A stretch of DNA of 64,000 bases from Bacteroidota bacterium. GTDB taxonomy: Bacteria > Bacteroidota > Bacteroidia > B-17B0 > Aurantibacillaceae. Both the position numbers and the translations under genes were made by a program. The DNA lies in contig JADJSH010000038.1 of the NCBI GenBank assembly GCA_016711805.1, positions 62,001 through 126,000 of the forward strand, given 5' to 3'. Shown here piece after piece: positions 7,841 to 16,089 of this stretch (positions are counted from its first letter, which is position 1; each line of letters starts with the position of its first letter). A model generated the notes under the pieces. It was given only the letters and a program-made list of their open reading frames with translations, did not search any database and was not told the origin of the DNA.

Positions 7841-9035
7841 TTATGCTTTCTTAAAAATTAAAGATGAACAGTTTCCGCCAAACCCAAAAGAGTTTGAAAG
7901 GATCGTGTTTAAAGGAGTATTTACCAATTGAGTCTCAGGAATTAAATTCATGTCGGCAATTGGTGTAGTAAAATTTAAGTTTGGAAATATCATACTATTT
8001 TGTAATGATAAAACCGATATAACGGCTTCAATACTTGCTGCGGCGGCTAATGTGTGTCCTGTAAATGCTTTAGTAGAACTAAATTTAGGAACTTGATTTC
8101 CGAATACAGCCTTAGTAGCCATGCTTTCCGATAAATCATTATTAGGAGTACCAGTTCCGTGCATGTTGATATAATCAATTTGAGATGGCGCTAAACCACT
8201 CATTGCTAATGCTTGTGTAATTGCTAATGTTGCTCCGTAACCTTCGGGCGAAGATGCTGTTTGATGATAGGCATCATTGGCATTGGCATAACCAACCACT
8301 TCTGCTAGAGCTTTGCCTTTTCTTAAATTCAAGGCATTCTCTCCTTCAATCACCAAAAAAGCGGCTGCTTCGCCTAAGTTTAATCCTTTTCTGTTTTCAT
8401 CAAATGGCTTACACCATTCTCTATCTAAAATCATTAAAGTATTAAACCCGTTGAATGTAAATTTTGATAAAGCATCTACGCCACCAACTACTACTCTATC
8501 CAATTGTCCATGCTTAATCATTCGACAACCTAACATAATCGCATTTGCTGCTGATGAACACGCTGTTGAAATAGTGGTTACATAATCTACATTACCTAAA
8601 TAATCCGCAATGCGTTCCGGTGCTATCTCCGCAATCGTGTGTATCAAGTACATCTAAATGATCATCTTTTTCAAATAATTCTTTATAGTACAATTCGGTT
8701 TTACCCATTCCCGCTACTGTTGTAGAAGAAATAACGCCTGTGCGCAACCCATCATTGGTATCGATACCTGAATTGATAACCGCTTCTTTAGCAGCTAACA
8801 TAGCAATGTATGAATTACGATTTAATGCAGGATTATTGTCTTTTACCAAATCCACTAAATCAGCATTAGATAATTTTATTTCACCAGCTAAAAACTCGTC
8901 TTTGTAACGCGTTGTTAAATGGTTAATTTTTCCAATACCAGTTTTTGATTGAGATAAGGACAAAAAAGATTCAGACACATTGTTTCCAATAGCCGAAATC
9001 ATTCCTAATCCAGTAATATAAACTCGCTGAGACAA
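7841..9035 (-). pseudogene. Beta-ketoacyl-ACP synthase II-like (FabF family), frameshifted
   Basis: Pieces 8592-9035 and 7841-8653 form one condensing enzyme that elongates an acyl chain on acyl carrier protein. The first piece has the N-terminal VYITGLGMISAIG. The second has the active-site Cys in ISTACSSAAN and the two catalytic His in HGTGTPNND and GHTLAAAAS. The frame changes at a CC pair (8617-8618 on the plus strand). Removing one base gives DCGDSTERIADYLG and a 397-residue enzyme of normal length, with all catalytic residues kept. It sits three bases after the acyl carrier protein gene. It is probably functional if the indel is a consensus error. Confidence 0.8.
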
Positions 9036-9038
9036 TTC

Positions 9039-9296
9039 TTAAGATTTACCTTGAGATTTAATGTATTCTGCCATTGTTCTTAAAGATTGGAAAATAGTTT
9101 TTCCATCTTTAGGATCTTGGATTTTAATACCATAGTGTTTTTCTAACAATACAATTAACTCTAAAGCATCAATTGAATCCAATCCTAAACCTTCGCCAAA
9201 TAATGGAGAATCTGGATTGATTTCTTCTGGTTTTACTTCAGCTAAGTTAAGTTGCTCAATAATTTGTCCTTTTAATTTTTCGATTAATGCGTCCAT
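9039..9296 (-). CDS. Acyl carrier protein
   Basis: This 85-residue four-helix carrier protein has the phosphopantetheine attachment Ser in LGLDSIDALEL (Ser near residue 41). It lies between ketosynthase genes and is therefore probably a dedicated carrier for that pathway and not the housekeeping AcpP. Its start overlaps the previous gene end by 13 bases. The helix after the DSID motif is acidic and hydrophobic, as in carriers that dock ketosynthases. Confidence 0.92.
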   Translation of the reverse strand: MDALIEKLKGQIIEQLNLAEVKPEEINPDSPLFGEGLGLDSIDALELIVLLEKHYGIKIQDPKDGKTIFQSLRTMAEYIKSQGKS

Positions 9297-9931
9297 ATGG
9301 TTTGATTGTATATTGTTATAACACTTGTTTTATTAAGAGGTTTAAAAATACTGCTTTTATTTATATTTTCTGTGTTTTCTGTTAAAAAAATGAAGGCTTC
9401 AAAATTGGCTCCGTCAACCTCAACCCAACCAACAATAGCGGCCTTTGTGTTGCCTTGAAACAAGGTTTCTGTGTAATTCACTAATAAATCAGCATCTAAT
9501 TGCTCCGACACAAAAAAGGCATTTTCACCCGTAATTTTATGTTTAATAGCTAATTCGCCAATAGTGATATTAGGAAGCGTGTAAACAAATACGGCTGGAG
9601 ATGGAAAATAATTGGATTTATCGTCGATGGAATGTTGGTGCACTCTGTCGGTTTCTAAACTCGAGGCGCAATTGGATAACACAATCGCTGTTTTTGATAA
9701 ATTGTTTTCAGTTAAAAAGTTGGTTCCTTTCAAAGCAAATTCTGCACATAAAAAACCAAGCTTACATTGGGCATCCATTTTATGAAACTTAGGATAACTG
9801 GCACCCAAATTTTTATAAGCTTCGGATAAAAACTCTATCAAGGTTAAAGATGAGTTAGATTGAAATACAACCTCACCATTAACCGAAACTTGGTTATGTT
9901 TGATATGCGCGTATGAAGTGATTGTATTCAT
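9284..9931 (-). CDS. Ketosynthase-like partner protein (short, chain-length-factor-like)
   Basis: The protein is about 215 residues, half a normal ketosynthase. It contains SNCASSLETD where the nucleophile loop would be and a YFPSPAVFVYTLPN segment recalling the second half of the thiolase-fold core. It lies between a full ketosynthase and the carrier protein, the position in which aryl polyene/flexirubin-type clusters keep short ketosynthase-like proteins. The role is inferred: a partner or chain-length subunit. I chose ATG 9931 and not the longer frame from 9973, which would run into the preceding gene; ATG 9931 leaves one base after that stop. Confidence 0.65.
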   Translation of the reverse strand: MNTITSYAHIKHNQVSVNGEVVFQSNSSLTLIEFLSEAYKNLGASYPKFHKMDAQCKLGFLCAEFALKGTNFLTENNLSKTAIVLSNCASSLETDRVHQHSIDDKSNYFPSPAVFVYTLPNITIGELAIKHKITGENAFFVSEQLDADLLVNYTETLFQGNTKAAIVGWVEVDGANFEAFIFLTENTENINKSSIFKPLNKTSVITIYNQTIWTH

Positions 9932-9932
9932 T

Positions 9933-11063
9933 CTATATCTTTCTAAATAAAGCTGCTGCATTGCAACCGCCAAAGCCCGATGCTGTTTTTATAAACGATG
10001 TAAATGATTTATCCTGATGTGATTCTATCATCGTGATATTTCCACTAAAGCCTTTTGTCTCAAAACCTTCTGATTTAATTAAGCGTTGATGCTTCATGGA
10101 TTCTAAAGATAATACAGTTTCTAAAACGCCTGCTGCTCCTAATGTATGTCCGTAATAGCCTTTAAAACTATTTACTGGTATTGTATTTAATCCTGCTCTA
10201 TCAAAAGCAATGGATTCCATTTCGTCGTTAAACGGAGTAGCCGTTCCATGTGCTGAAATAAATCCTATATCGTTTGTATTCTTATCTAGTATTTGTGTAA
10301 GACATTGAAATAAACCATCGCCCGTGCGTGACGGACCAGAAATATGATTCGCATCGTTTGCAGAAGCACCACTTATAATTTGTGTATTGTATGGTGTTGC
10401 TAATTCTTTTTTATTGGTGATTAAAATAGTAGAAACTGCTTCTCCTAAATTAATACCTACTCTGTTCCCATCAAACGGTTTACTTGGCTCATTACTCAAA
10501 GCATTGAATGATTTAAATCCACTAATCGTAAATTCAGATAAAATATCTCCACCACAAACTAACACGTTATCATAAGTGCCTTGCTCAATAAAACGTTTAG
10601 CAATGATAATGGCAAGAATGCCAGAAATACAAGCGTTTGACAATACTATAGGAGTATGTGCCAATTGAAAATAAGATTTCAAATGTTTAGCGAAGACAGG
10701 TAGATAAACTCTTTTCGAATCGATGTTTTTATAAGTGTTCTCTAATACATCAATGTTGCCTTTTGTAGTGGAATAAATTAAAAGGGTACGACTATCTTTT
10801 GGATTAATCCCGCTTTGATTTAATACATCTTGAATAGATAAAATACTTAACTGCTCTAGTTTTGTATGAGTGTCCGCATTTTTAATTTGAGAAAGATGCT
10901 CTTGAATTTTGTCATCACTAATTTTCGCGACACAAAATTCATCTTGCGAAAAAGGTAATTTCATTTTTTTTACTCCAACCTTAGAATTAGAAACAGCTTG
11001 ATAATTTTCTTGTGTAGAAAATCCGAGTGGACTAATAATATTATTGTAAGACGTAAAAATCAT
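9933..11063 (-). CDS. Beta-ketoacyl-ACP synthase (FabF-like)
   Basis: This is a 376-residue condensing enzyme of the thiolase superfamily. The catalytic triad is visible as Cys in LSNACISGILA (near 144), His in SAHGTATPFND (near 271) and His in GYYGHTLGAAG (near 306). The glycine-rich end SGFGGCNAAALF is typical. It is the second ketosynthase of the operon and is intact, unlike its paralogue at 7841-9035. It overlaps the Cys-rich gene at 11060 by four bases. The likely task is chain elongation for a polyene or unusual acyl product; the exact product cannot be inferred because no dehydratase, reductase or ligase lies in this window. Confidence 0.87.
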   Translation of the reverse strand: MIFTSYNNIISPLGFSTQENYQAVSNSKVGVKKMKLPFSQDEFCVAKISDDKIQEHLSQIKNADTHTKLEQLSILSIQDVLNQSGINPKDSRTLLIYSTTKGNIDVLENTYKNIDSKRVYLPVFAKHLKSYFQLAHTPIVLSNACISGILAIIIAKRFIEQGTYDNVLVCGGDILSEFTISGFKSFNALSNEPSKPFDGNRVGINLGEAVSTILITNKKELATPYNTQIISGASANDANHISGPSRTGDGLFQCLTQILDKNTNDIGFISAHGTATPFNDEMESIAFDRAGLNTIPVNSFKGYYGHTLGAAGVLETVLSLESMKHQRLIKSEGFETKGFSGNITMIESHQDKSFTSFIKTASGFGGCNAAALFRKI

Positions 11064-11257
11064 TTCTGCTTTAAAAATTCATCTTTTAAATGTAATAAAC
11101 AAGTATTACAAACACAATTTGAATATTGCTTTGCAACATAAGCAATTTCTTCAACGCTCAGCTGAATTTTTGAGCAATCGCAAGCCGCAATATTTGTGGG
11201 GTTACAAATAAATAGTTGTTTGCAGCGTGGACAAGTGGTGTTATTTTCGGTTGACAT
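11060..11257 (-). CDS. Cysteine-rich CWC-type small protein
   Basis: The 65-residue protein has eight cysteines, beginning CPRCKQLFIC and continuing AACDC and NCVCNTC. This pattern fits the cysteine-rich CWC family, a small zinc-knuckle-like group of unknown function. It overlaps the following ketosynthase gene by four bases and is the first gene of the leftward operon. It may be a small metal protein unrelated to the pathway that shares the promoter. Confidence 0.75.
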   Translation of the reverse strand: MSTENNTTCPRCKQLFICNPTNIAACDCSKIQLSVEEIAYVAKQYSNCVCNTCLLHLKDEFLKQK

Positions 11258-11266
11258 ATTAAAAAA

Positions 11267-11355
11267 ATGGAACGCTGATGAAACGGATTAAGCTGATTCT
11301 AGCTGATTTTTTCATCTGTGTAAATCGTTTTCTATCTGCGTCATCCGTGTTCTAT
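11267..11355. repeat. Imperfect palindromic intergenic repeat, second copy
   Basis: It has the same word content as 1282-1380 (GATGAAACGGAT near the left end, ATCCGTGTTC at the right, in opposite orientation). It lies between the start of the ketosynthase operon and the rpmF terminator. Confidence 0.55.
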
Positions 11356-11375
11356 TCAATTACATAAGTTTAAAC

Positions 11376-11409
11376 AAAAAAACCTCCTCGATTTCACGAG
11401 GAGGTTTTT
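11376..11409 (-). terminator. rpmF terminator
   Basis: The perfect stem is CCTCCTCG (11383-11390) with CGAGGAGG (11397-11404) around a six-base loop. It is flanked by seven A on one side and five T on the other, so it can work in both directions. It lies 23 bases after the rpmF stop. Confidence 0.85.
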
Positions 11410-11431
11410 GAATATATGGTATTCAAAAAAA

Positions 11432-11623
11432 TTAAGCTTTTACTGCTTTTTCCATTACTACTTTTCCTTTGTAGTAAAGTTTTCCTTCAAACCAGTGTGC
11501 ACGGTGAAATAAATGAGCTTCACCTGTTGTTGTATCTTTAGCAATCGTCATTGTTGGCGCTTTGTAAGTCGAACGACGAGAGTCTCTACGTGATCTGGAT
11601 AGTTTTCGTTTTGGATTAGGCAT
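11432..11623 (-). CDS. rpmF: 50S ribosomal protein L32
   Basis: This 63-residue basic ribosomal protein begins MPNPKRKLSRSRRDSRRSTY, the standard L32 N-terminus. The later segment LFHRAHWFEGKLYYKGK is also typical. It contains no Cys pairs, so it is the zinc-free form. It follows the yceD-like gene by 11 bases, the conserved yceD-rpmF order, and is followed by a strong terminator. Confidence 0.96.
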   Translation of the reverse strand: MPNPKRKLSRSRRDSRRSTYKAPTMTIAKDTTTGEAHLFHRAHWFEGKLYYKGKVVMEKAVKA

Positions 11624-11634
11624 GGTATTTAATT

Positions 11635-12165
11635 TTAATTATTGTTAAACTTTATATTTTTTAATTTATCCCATTCAGGATTTTCACTCGGTTCTTCTTC
11701 TATTTTAAGTTCGTTATATTTAGCTAAAGTTTCTTCGTCACACTCTACATCTATATCATTCTCTTCATCTTCGCAAGGCACTTTACGGCTTGGAATAGAT
11801 AATTCGATGTATTCGAATAAGTATTGTGCAAAGTTGGCTTCATCAATCCCTTCTTTCAGTACCAATATTTCATCGTTACTTTCTTCAGGATTACCATGTT
11901 TGATGACTAATTTTTCTTGCCCAAATATGGGACAATTATAATCAACCAAACAACGGTCGCAGCTTAATTTTACAGTGCCTTCAAAAGTAAATAAAATATG
12001 CATCAACGTATTTTGCTTTACTAAATTAGCCTTTACCTGTATATCGGCTTCGGTTATTTCACTTTCACTAAATTGTTCAAAGAACTTTCCTTTAATATCA
12101 AATTCAAATTGGTGTTCTCCCATTGATAAACCGCCAAACTGTATTTTGTACTGACTTTTACCCAT
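11635..12165 (-). CDS. YceD family protein (DUF177), linked to 23S rRNA/L32
   Basis: This 176-residue cytoplasmic protein is acidic in its C-terminal half and has the conserved CDRCLVDYNC motif near residue 74, which defines DUF177. Members are co-transcribed with rpmF and affect 23S rRNA accumulation in plants and bacteria. A clean TTG-N19-TATATTTG promoter lies upstream, 24 bases from the ATG at 12165. Confidence 0.9.
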   Translation of the reverse strand: MGKSQYKIQFGGLSMGEHQFEFDIKGKFFEQFSESEITEADIQVKANLVKQNTLMHILFTFEGTVKLSCDRCLVDYNCPIFGQEKLVIKHGNPEESNDEILVLKEGIDEANFAQYLFEYIELSIPSRKVPCEDEENDIDVECDEETLAKYNELKIEEEPSENPEWDKLKNIKFNNN

Positions 12166-12188
12166 AGCTTATTTTCCAAAATGGACGG

Positions 12189-12218
12189 CAAATATACACT
12201 TTTTTTCAATCTTATCAA
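12189..12218 (-). promoter_or_regulatory. Promoter of yceD-rpmF (TTG-N19-TATATTTG)
   Basis: The -33 TTG is at 12216-12218 and the -7 TATATTTG at 12189-12196, with a spacer of 19. This is the textbook Bacteroidota vegetative promoter layout. Confidence 0.75.
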
Positions 12219-12282
12219 CAAATTAGCAAAAAACAATAGCATTTTACTGAAATATGTAAATGACTATTTTTTAGCCTTTTAA

Positions 12283-12891
12283 CTACTCATTGCTTTTTAC
12301 TAAGCATTTTGGCAAAAACCACTTTCCTTTATATTTTTCTATTAAAATTGCTTCATTTTGACAAGAAATGTACTGATTTTGACTATTTTTCTTCAATTTC
12401 CACGCATTTCCTTCTTTAATTTGGACTATAATGAGGTTTTTCAACTCTTCTTTTGACACATTTTTACTCTTTTCGCCAATTTCAAAACCCAATTCATTGT
12501 TTCTTAAATCCATTACGCAGGCCAAACTGTCCGCTCGTTCGCCAAATTCTTGATGATTTTTATAGAAAAAATATTCATTACCTTTTTCATGTGATTTTCC
12601 TAGCTTTCTAAGTTTATCTATTTGCACATAACGCACTAAATAGGCCATCGTAAAGGCATGTCGAAACGCATCTAATGTTCCGCCATTTTCAAAACCATCT
12701 AATTCATTGGTATTTTTAACTTCTTTGTAAACATCCATTGCTTCAGCCAAATGTTTTTGCACCTTTTTAGCAGCAAATGGATGAAGCATTGCCCAGCGAT
12801 ATTCGTATTTACTTATTTCGTGTTGAGAAAATAAGGTTGCCGCAAAACCAATCATCAAACACATAAAAAAAAGATACTTTGATTTTAACAT
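12283..12891 (-). CDS. Secreted protein with DUF6973-like domain, unknown function
   Basis: A signal peptide covers residues 1-22 (cleavage after LFSQ). About residues 65-140 contain GGTLDAFRHAFTMAYLVRY, GERADSLACVMDLRNNELG and nearby acidic and His residues. This DAFRHA...DLRNN arrangement is what I associate with DUF6973, a predicted enzyme-like domain of unknown activity. The C-terminus is Lys-rich. It stands alone, divergent from the gene at 12959. The domain call is from memory of the motif and is not certain. Confidence 0.6.
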   Translation of the reverse strand: MLKSKYLFFMCLMIGFAATLFSQHEISKYEYRWAMLHPFAAKKVQKHLAEAMDVYKEVKNTNELDGFENGGTLDAFRHAFTMAYLVRYVQIDKLRKLGKSHEKGNEYFFYKNHQEFGERADSLACVMDLRNNELGFEIGEKSKNVSKEELKNLIIVQIKEGNAWKLKKNSQNQYISCQNEAILIEKYKGKWFLPKCLVKSNE

Positions 12892-12944
12892 TGGTTTGTT
12901 AGCAATAGTATGGTTTAAAATGCTAAGTTAATCAATCCATTTCA

Positions 12945-12952
12945 TATCTTTG
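12945..12952 (+). promoter_or_regulatory. -7 box TATCTTTG before the gene at 12959
   Basis: It matches TAnnTTTG exactly and ends six bases before ATG 12959, so transcription would begin at or next to the start codon. It rules out the alternative TTG start at 12950, which lies inside the box. Confidence 0.6.
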
Positions 12953-12958
12953 AAATTG

Positions 12959-13231
12959 ATGGACTTTAAGAACGACATAGCAAAACGCTTTTTTAGCAAG
13001 CAAGATATTGGTGGTGCCGAAAGCATCAACGATTTGCGCGATAAGGAATTTAGCGGGAAATCGTTAACGGCAGAAGAAAAATTTGCACTAGCAAACTTTG
13101 ATAAATACAGATTAAAAATCTTAAATTCTCAAGAAAACGAAGAGCAATTTCATTTACATTACCGCCAAATACAAGTCATTTCAAACCTTGGTGATTGGAG
13201 AGAGTTTTTAAAAGACGAATACAGTAAATAA
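12959..13231 (+). CDS. Small conserved-looking protein (90 aa), unknown function
   Basis: A charged, cytoplasmic, mainly helical protein with no signal peptide or membrane segment. The middle reads KSLTAEEKFALANFDKYR, followed by a His/Gln patch (EEQFHLHYRQIQ). I do not recognise a family. It has its own promoter box and a strong terminator (13250-13280), so it is a single-gene unit, which supports it being real. The start is ATG 12959, set by the promoter position. Confidence 0.65.
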   Translation: MDFKNDIAKRFFSKQDIGGAESINDLRDKEFSGKSLTAEEKFALANFDKYRLKILNSQENEEQFHLHYRQIQVISNLGDWREFLKDEYSK

Positions 13232-13249
13232 ATTCATCTAAAATATACT

Positions 13250-13280
13250 AAAAAGTGCTTCCTAAAACGAAGCACTTTTT
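13250..13280 (+). terminator. Terminator after the small gene at 12959
   Basis: The perfect 12-base stem is AAAAAGTGCTTC (13250-13261) with GAAGCACTTTTT (13269-13280) and a seven-base loop. A T-rich tail follows. Confidence 0.85.
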
Positions 13281-13303
13281 TATTTTTATATTAATAATAA
13301 CTT

Positions 13304-13311
13304 TACCTTTG
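13304..13311 (+). promoter_or_regulatory. -7 box TACCTTTG for fbp
   Basis: It is an exact TAnnTTTG match followed by C, 55 bases before the fbp ATG. No clear TTG is seen at -33, but the spot lies immediately after a terminator, where a promoter is expected. Confidence 0.55.
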
Positions 13312-13366
13312 CAACACTACGCTTTGTAGTACTTTAATAGGATTATTAACTCAAAACATATTTAAC

Positions 13367-14380
13367 ATGTACGCAAAAACATTAGGTCAGTTTATTATCG
13401 AAAAGCAAAACGATTTCCCATTTGCTAAAGGCGAATTATCTCGTTTACTACGCGACATTGCTATTGCAGCAAAAATCGTTAATCGCGAAGTAACAAAAGC
13501 TGGTTTAGTAGAAATATTAGGTGAGACAGGCGACACTAACGTGCAAGGTGAACGCGTAAAAAAACTAGACGTATTTGCGAACGATCAATTTATTGCAGCC
13601 TTAAAAGCAGGTGGCGAGTGTTGCGCTATTGCTAGCGAAGAAAACGAAGATATTATTCCTATTGATTCTGAAATTTCTAAAAACGCACGCTACGTTGTTG
13701 CGATGGATCCATTAGATGGTTCTTCAAACATTGATGTAAACGTTTCTATTGGAACAATTTTTTCTATTTACCGTCGTGTAAGTTTAAACGGACCAGGGAC
13801 TCACGAAGATTTTATGCAACGTGGCACTGAACAAGTAGCTGCTGGATATATTATTTATGGTTCATCCGCTATGTTGGTTTACACAACAGGTAAAGGCGTT
13901 AACGGGTTTACTTTAGATCCAAGTATTGGGGAGTTTTGCTTATCTCATCCAAACATGCAAATGCCAAAAGATGGAAAAACATATTCTATTAATGAAGGAA
14001 ACTACTTACACTTTCCAGAAGGTGTAAAAAAATACATTAAGTATTGTCAAGAAGAAGACAAAGCAACTAATCGTCCATACTCAAGCCGCTACATTGGTTC
14101 GGGTGTTGCTGATATTCACCGTAACTTAATTACTGGTGGTATTTATATTTATCCAACAACTACTAAATCTCCTAAAGGTAAATTACGTTTATTATACGAA
14201 TGCAATCCTTTAGCTTTTATTATTGAGCAAGCAGGTGGTGTTGCTACTGATGGCTACAAACGTATTATGGAACAAGATATTACGGAATTACACCAACGTA
14301 CGCCATTATTTTTAGGATCAACAGAGATGATGAAAACATCGATGGGCTTTATGGAAAAATTTAAAGAAGCTTCTGTTTAA
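13367..14380 (+). CDS. fbp: Class I fructose-1,6-bisphosphatase
   Basis: This 337-residue gluconeogenic enzyme hydrolyses fructose 1,6-bisphosphate to fructose 6-phosphate. The metal and substrate site DPLDGSSNID is near residue 112, and the ASEENED acidic loop near 85. The C-terminal RLLYECNPLAFIIEQAGG signature near 269 is complete. Length and N-terminus (TLGQFIIEKQNDFPFAKGELSRLL) match the class. It is monocistronic by its own promoter box; a phosphatase gene in the same direction follows after 57 bases. Confidence 0.96.
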   Translation: MYAKTLGQFIIEKQNDFPFAKGELSRLLRDIAIAAKIVNREVTKAGLVEILGETGDTNVQGERVKKLDVFANDQFIAALKAGGECCAIASEENEDIIPIDSEISKNARYVVAMDPLDGSSNIDVNVSIGTIFSIYRRVSLNGPGTHEDFMQRGTEQVAAGYIIYGSSAMLVYTTGKGVNGFTLDPSIGEFCLSHPNMQMPKDGKTYSINEGNYLHFPEGVKKYIKYCQEEDKATNRPYSSRYIGSGVADIHRNLITGGIYIYPTTTKSPKGKLRLLYECNPLAFIIEQAGGVATDGYKRIMEQDITELHQRTPLFLGSTEMMKTSMGFMEKFKEASV

Positions 14381-14437
14381 TTTTAAATTAAACATCTCAT
14401 TTACTTTTTGGTTATTATTTAGTACATTAGATTTCTA

Positions 14438-15856
14438 ATGGAGTATATGCCTACGACTATAACCGAAAATCAAGTAAAAGAAGAATTCTACAAATCCACT
14501 GAGAAAGCTCATGTGCTTGTTAGTTGGATTGGTATTGTATTAAATTTAGTGTGGTTTTTAGGTGACTACTTGAGTATTCATGAGTTTTGGATTCCATTTC
14601 TAATTTTCAGAATTGCTGTTTCTAGCATCAGTGCCATTGCCCTATTAGCAAAAAACTATTTAAAGATAAGTATATACACCTGTATGTTTATATTGGTGTT
14701 GGGTATTTCTGTTCAAAACGCTTATATGTGGAGCGTGATGGATATTCCGCATTTACAAAAACATGCCTTTGCCTACATGGTATTATTTATTGGCGTGGGT
14801 ATGATGGTATTATGGGAAATGAAGTTGTCAATTATACTATTGATTACAACCGTAGTTAGTAATATTATCTTCTATGTGTTAAATAGTCCGTTAACGGTTG
14901 ACGAATTTATTACTAACGGTGGTTTATTGGTTTTAACTGTATTAATATTTTGTGTATTCCTTATCAGAAACCGCTATCGTTTAACTTACAAGGAAATTAA
15001 AAGCAGATTAGAATTAGAGAAATCAAAAGCATTAATTGAATTTCAGAAAGAAGAAGTTGACGAAAAAAATCAAGAAATCGTTAGTAGTTTAAGATATGCC
15101 AAGCGCTTGCAAGAAGCTTTACTCCCTCCAAAAAATTTATTAGATAGTTTCTTTAACGATAATTATTTTATTTTATACAATCCACGCGATATTGTTTGCG
15201 GCGATTTTTATTGGGGACGTAAAATAAAAACGACTCCCACTGAAGGAAAACCGAAAGACTATTTATTAATTGCTGTGGCCGATTGCACAGGACATGGTGT
15301 ACCTGGTGCTTTTATGAGTTTATTAGGTTCTAATTTTTTGCATCAAAGCGCTGTAGAAAAAGGTGTGAATACTCCTGCGCAAGCATTAGATTTTTTAAAT
15401 CAAAAAATTATCACCACATTAAATCATGGTTACGGCGGTATAGAAATTAGAGATGGCATGGATATTTCGTTAATTGCCATTGATATAGAAACAAAACAAC
15501 TTGCTTATTCGGGCGCTAACAATCCTATTTATATTGTTAGAAATAAATCCTTAGAAACACTAAAGGCTAATAAACAAGCTATAGGCAATATGAACGACGT
15601 TGTATTACCATACGACAATGTTGTAACACAACTACAGCCTAACGATTGCATTTATTTATTTACAGATGGCTATGCCGATCAGTTTGGCGGACCAAAAGGA
15701 AAAAAATTAATGCGTAAACAATTTGAAGAAACGCTTATTGCCGCTTCGGATAAACCCATGACAGAACAACGACACATCCTAGAAACTACTTTTAATAACT
15801 GGAAAGGTGATTTAGAACAAGTAGATGATGTGTGTGTAGTTGGAATTAGAATTTAA
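14438..15856 (+). CDS. Membrane-bound SpoIIE/PP2C-type serine phosphatase
   Basis: The 472-residue protein has six hydrophobic membrane segments within residues 25-175 and a short coiled linker (about 185-230). A C-terminal SpoIIE-type PP2C phosphatase domain follows (about 235-470). Metal-binding motifs seen are DIVCGDFYWG, ADCTGHGVPGAFMSLLG, DGMD and TDGYADQFGGPKGKK. Such proteins dephosphorylate anti-sigma-factor antagonists in partner-switching pathways; no partner gene is adjacent. The end (WKGDLEQVDDVCVVG) is nearly the same as in the two phosphatases at 61-64 kb, so they are paralogues. ATG 14438 is used; a second ATG at 14447 is possible. Confidence 0.88.
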   Translation: MEYMPTTITENQVKEEFYKSTEKAHVLVSWIGIVLNLVWFLGDYLSIHEFWIPFLIFRIAVSSISAIALLAKNYLKISIYTCMFILVLGISVQNAYMWSVMDIPHLQKHAFAYMVLFIGVGMMVLWEMKLSIILLITTVVSNIIFYVLNSPLTVDEFITNGGLLVLTVLIFCVFLIRNRYRLTYKEIKSRLELEKSKALIEFQKEEVDEKNQEIVSSLRYAKRLQEALLPPKNLLDSFFNDNYFILYNPRDIVCGDFYWGRKIKTTPTEGKPKDYLLIAVADCTGHGVPGAFMSLLGSNFLHQSAVEKGVNTPAQALDFLNQKIITTLNHGYGGIEIRDGMDISLIAIDIETKQLAYSGANNPIYIVRNKSLETLKANKQAIGNMNDVVLPYDNVVTQLQPNDCIYLFTDGYADQFGGPKGKKLMRKQFEETLIAASDKPMTEQRHILETTFNNWKGDLEQVDDVCVVGIRI

Positions 15857-16066
15857 ATGACTTTTTCCGCCATGATGTTTCTTTTAAATAAAAAAGTTTA
15901 AAAAAGACTTAATATTCTACGTTCCAAATAATATTAATAATTTTTCATTTTTCTATTATATTCTACCGATGAAGCATTGATTAGAGACTCAGGAATTTCA
16001 GCTAAATAGTCTGCTTGAAATCATTTTTTTTTGATTTATATCATACTCCTTTTAAGACATGAGGAA

Positions 16067-16074
16067 TAATTTTG
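16067..16074 (+). promoter_or_regulatory. -7 box TAATTTTG for the beta-helix array
   Basis: It is an exact TAnnTTTG match with 15 bases between it and ATG 16090, at the head of the four-gene secreted array. It overlaps the alternative TTG start at 16072, which argues against that start. Confidence 0.5.
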
Positions 16075-16089
16075 ATAAAAATAATAATC

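Noticed and set aside
6040..9035. Calling the three split genes as six separate small proteins
   Set aside because: Each pair rejoins into one family member of normal length by a single-base correction, with motifs split between the pieces.
12054..12242. Minus-strand frame of 62 codons upstream of and overlapping yceD
   Set aside because: It covers the yceD promoter (12189-12218) and the first part of yceD in another frame, with no protein-like features.
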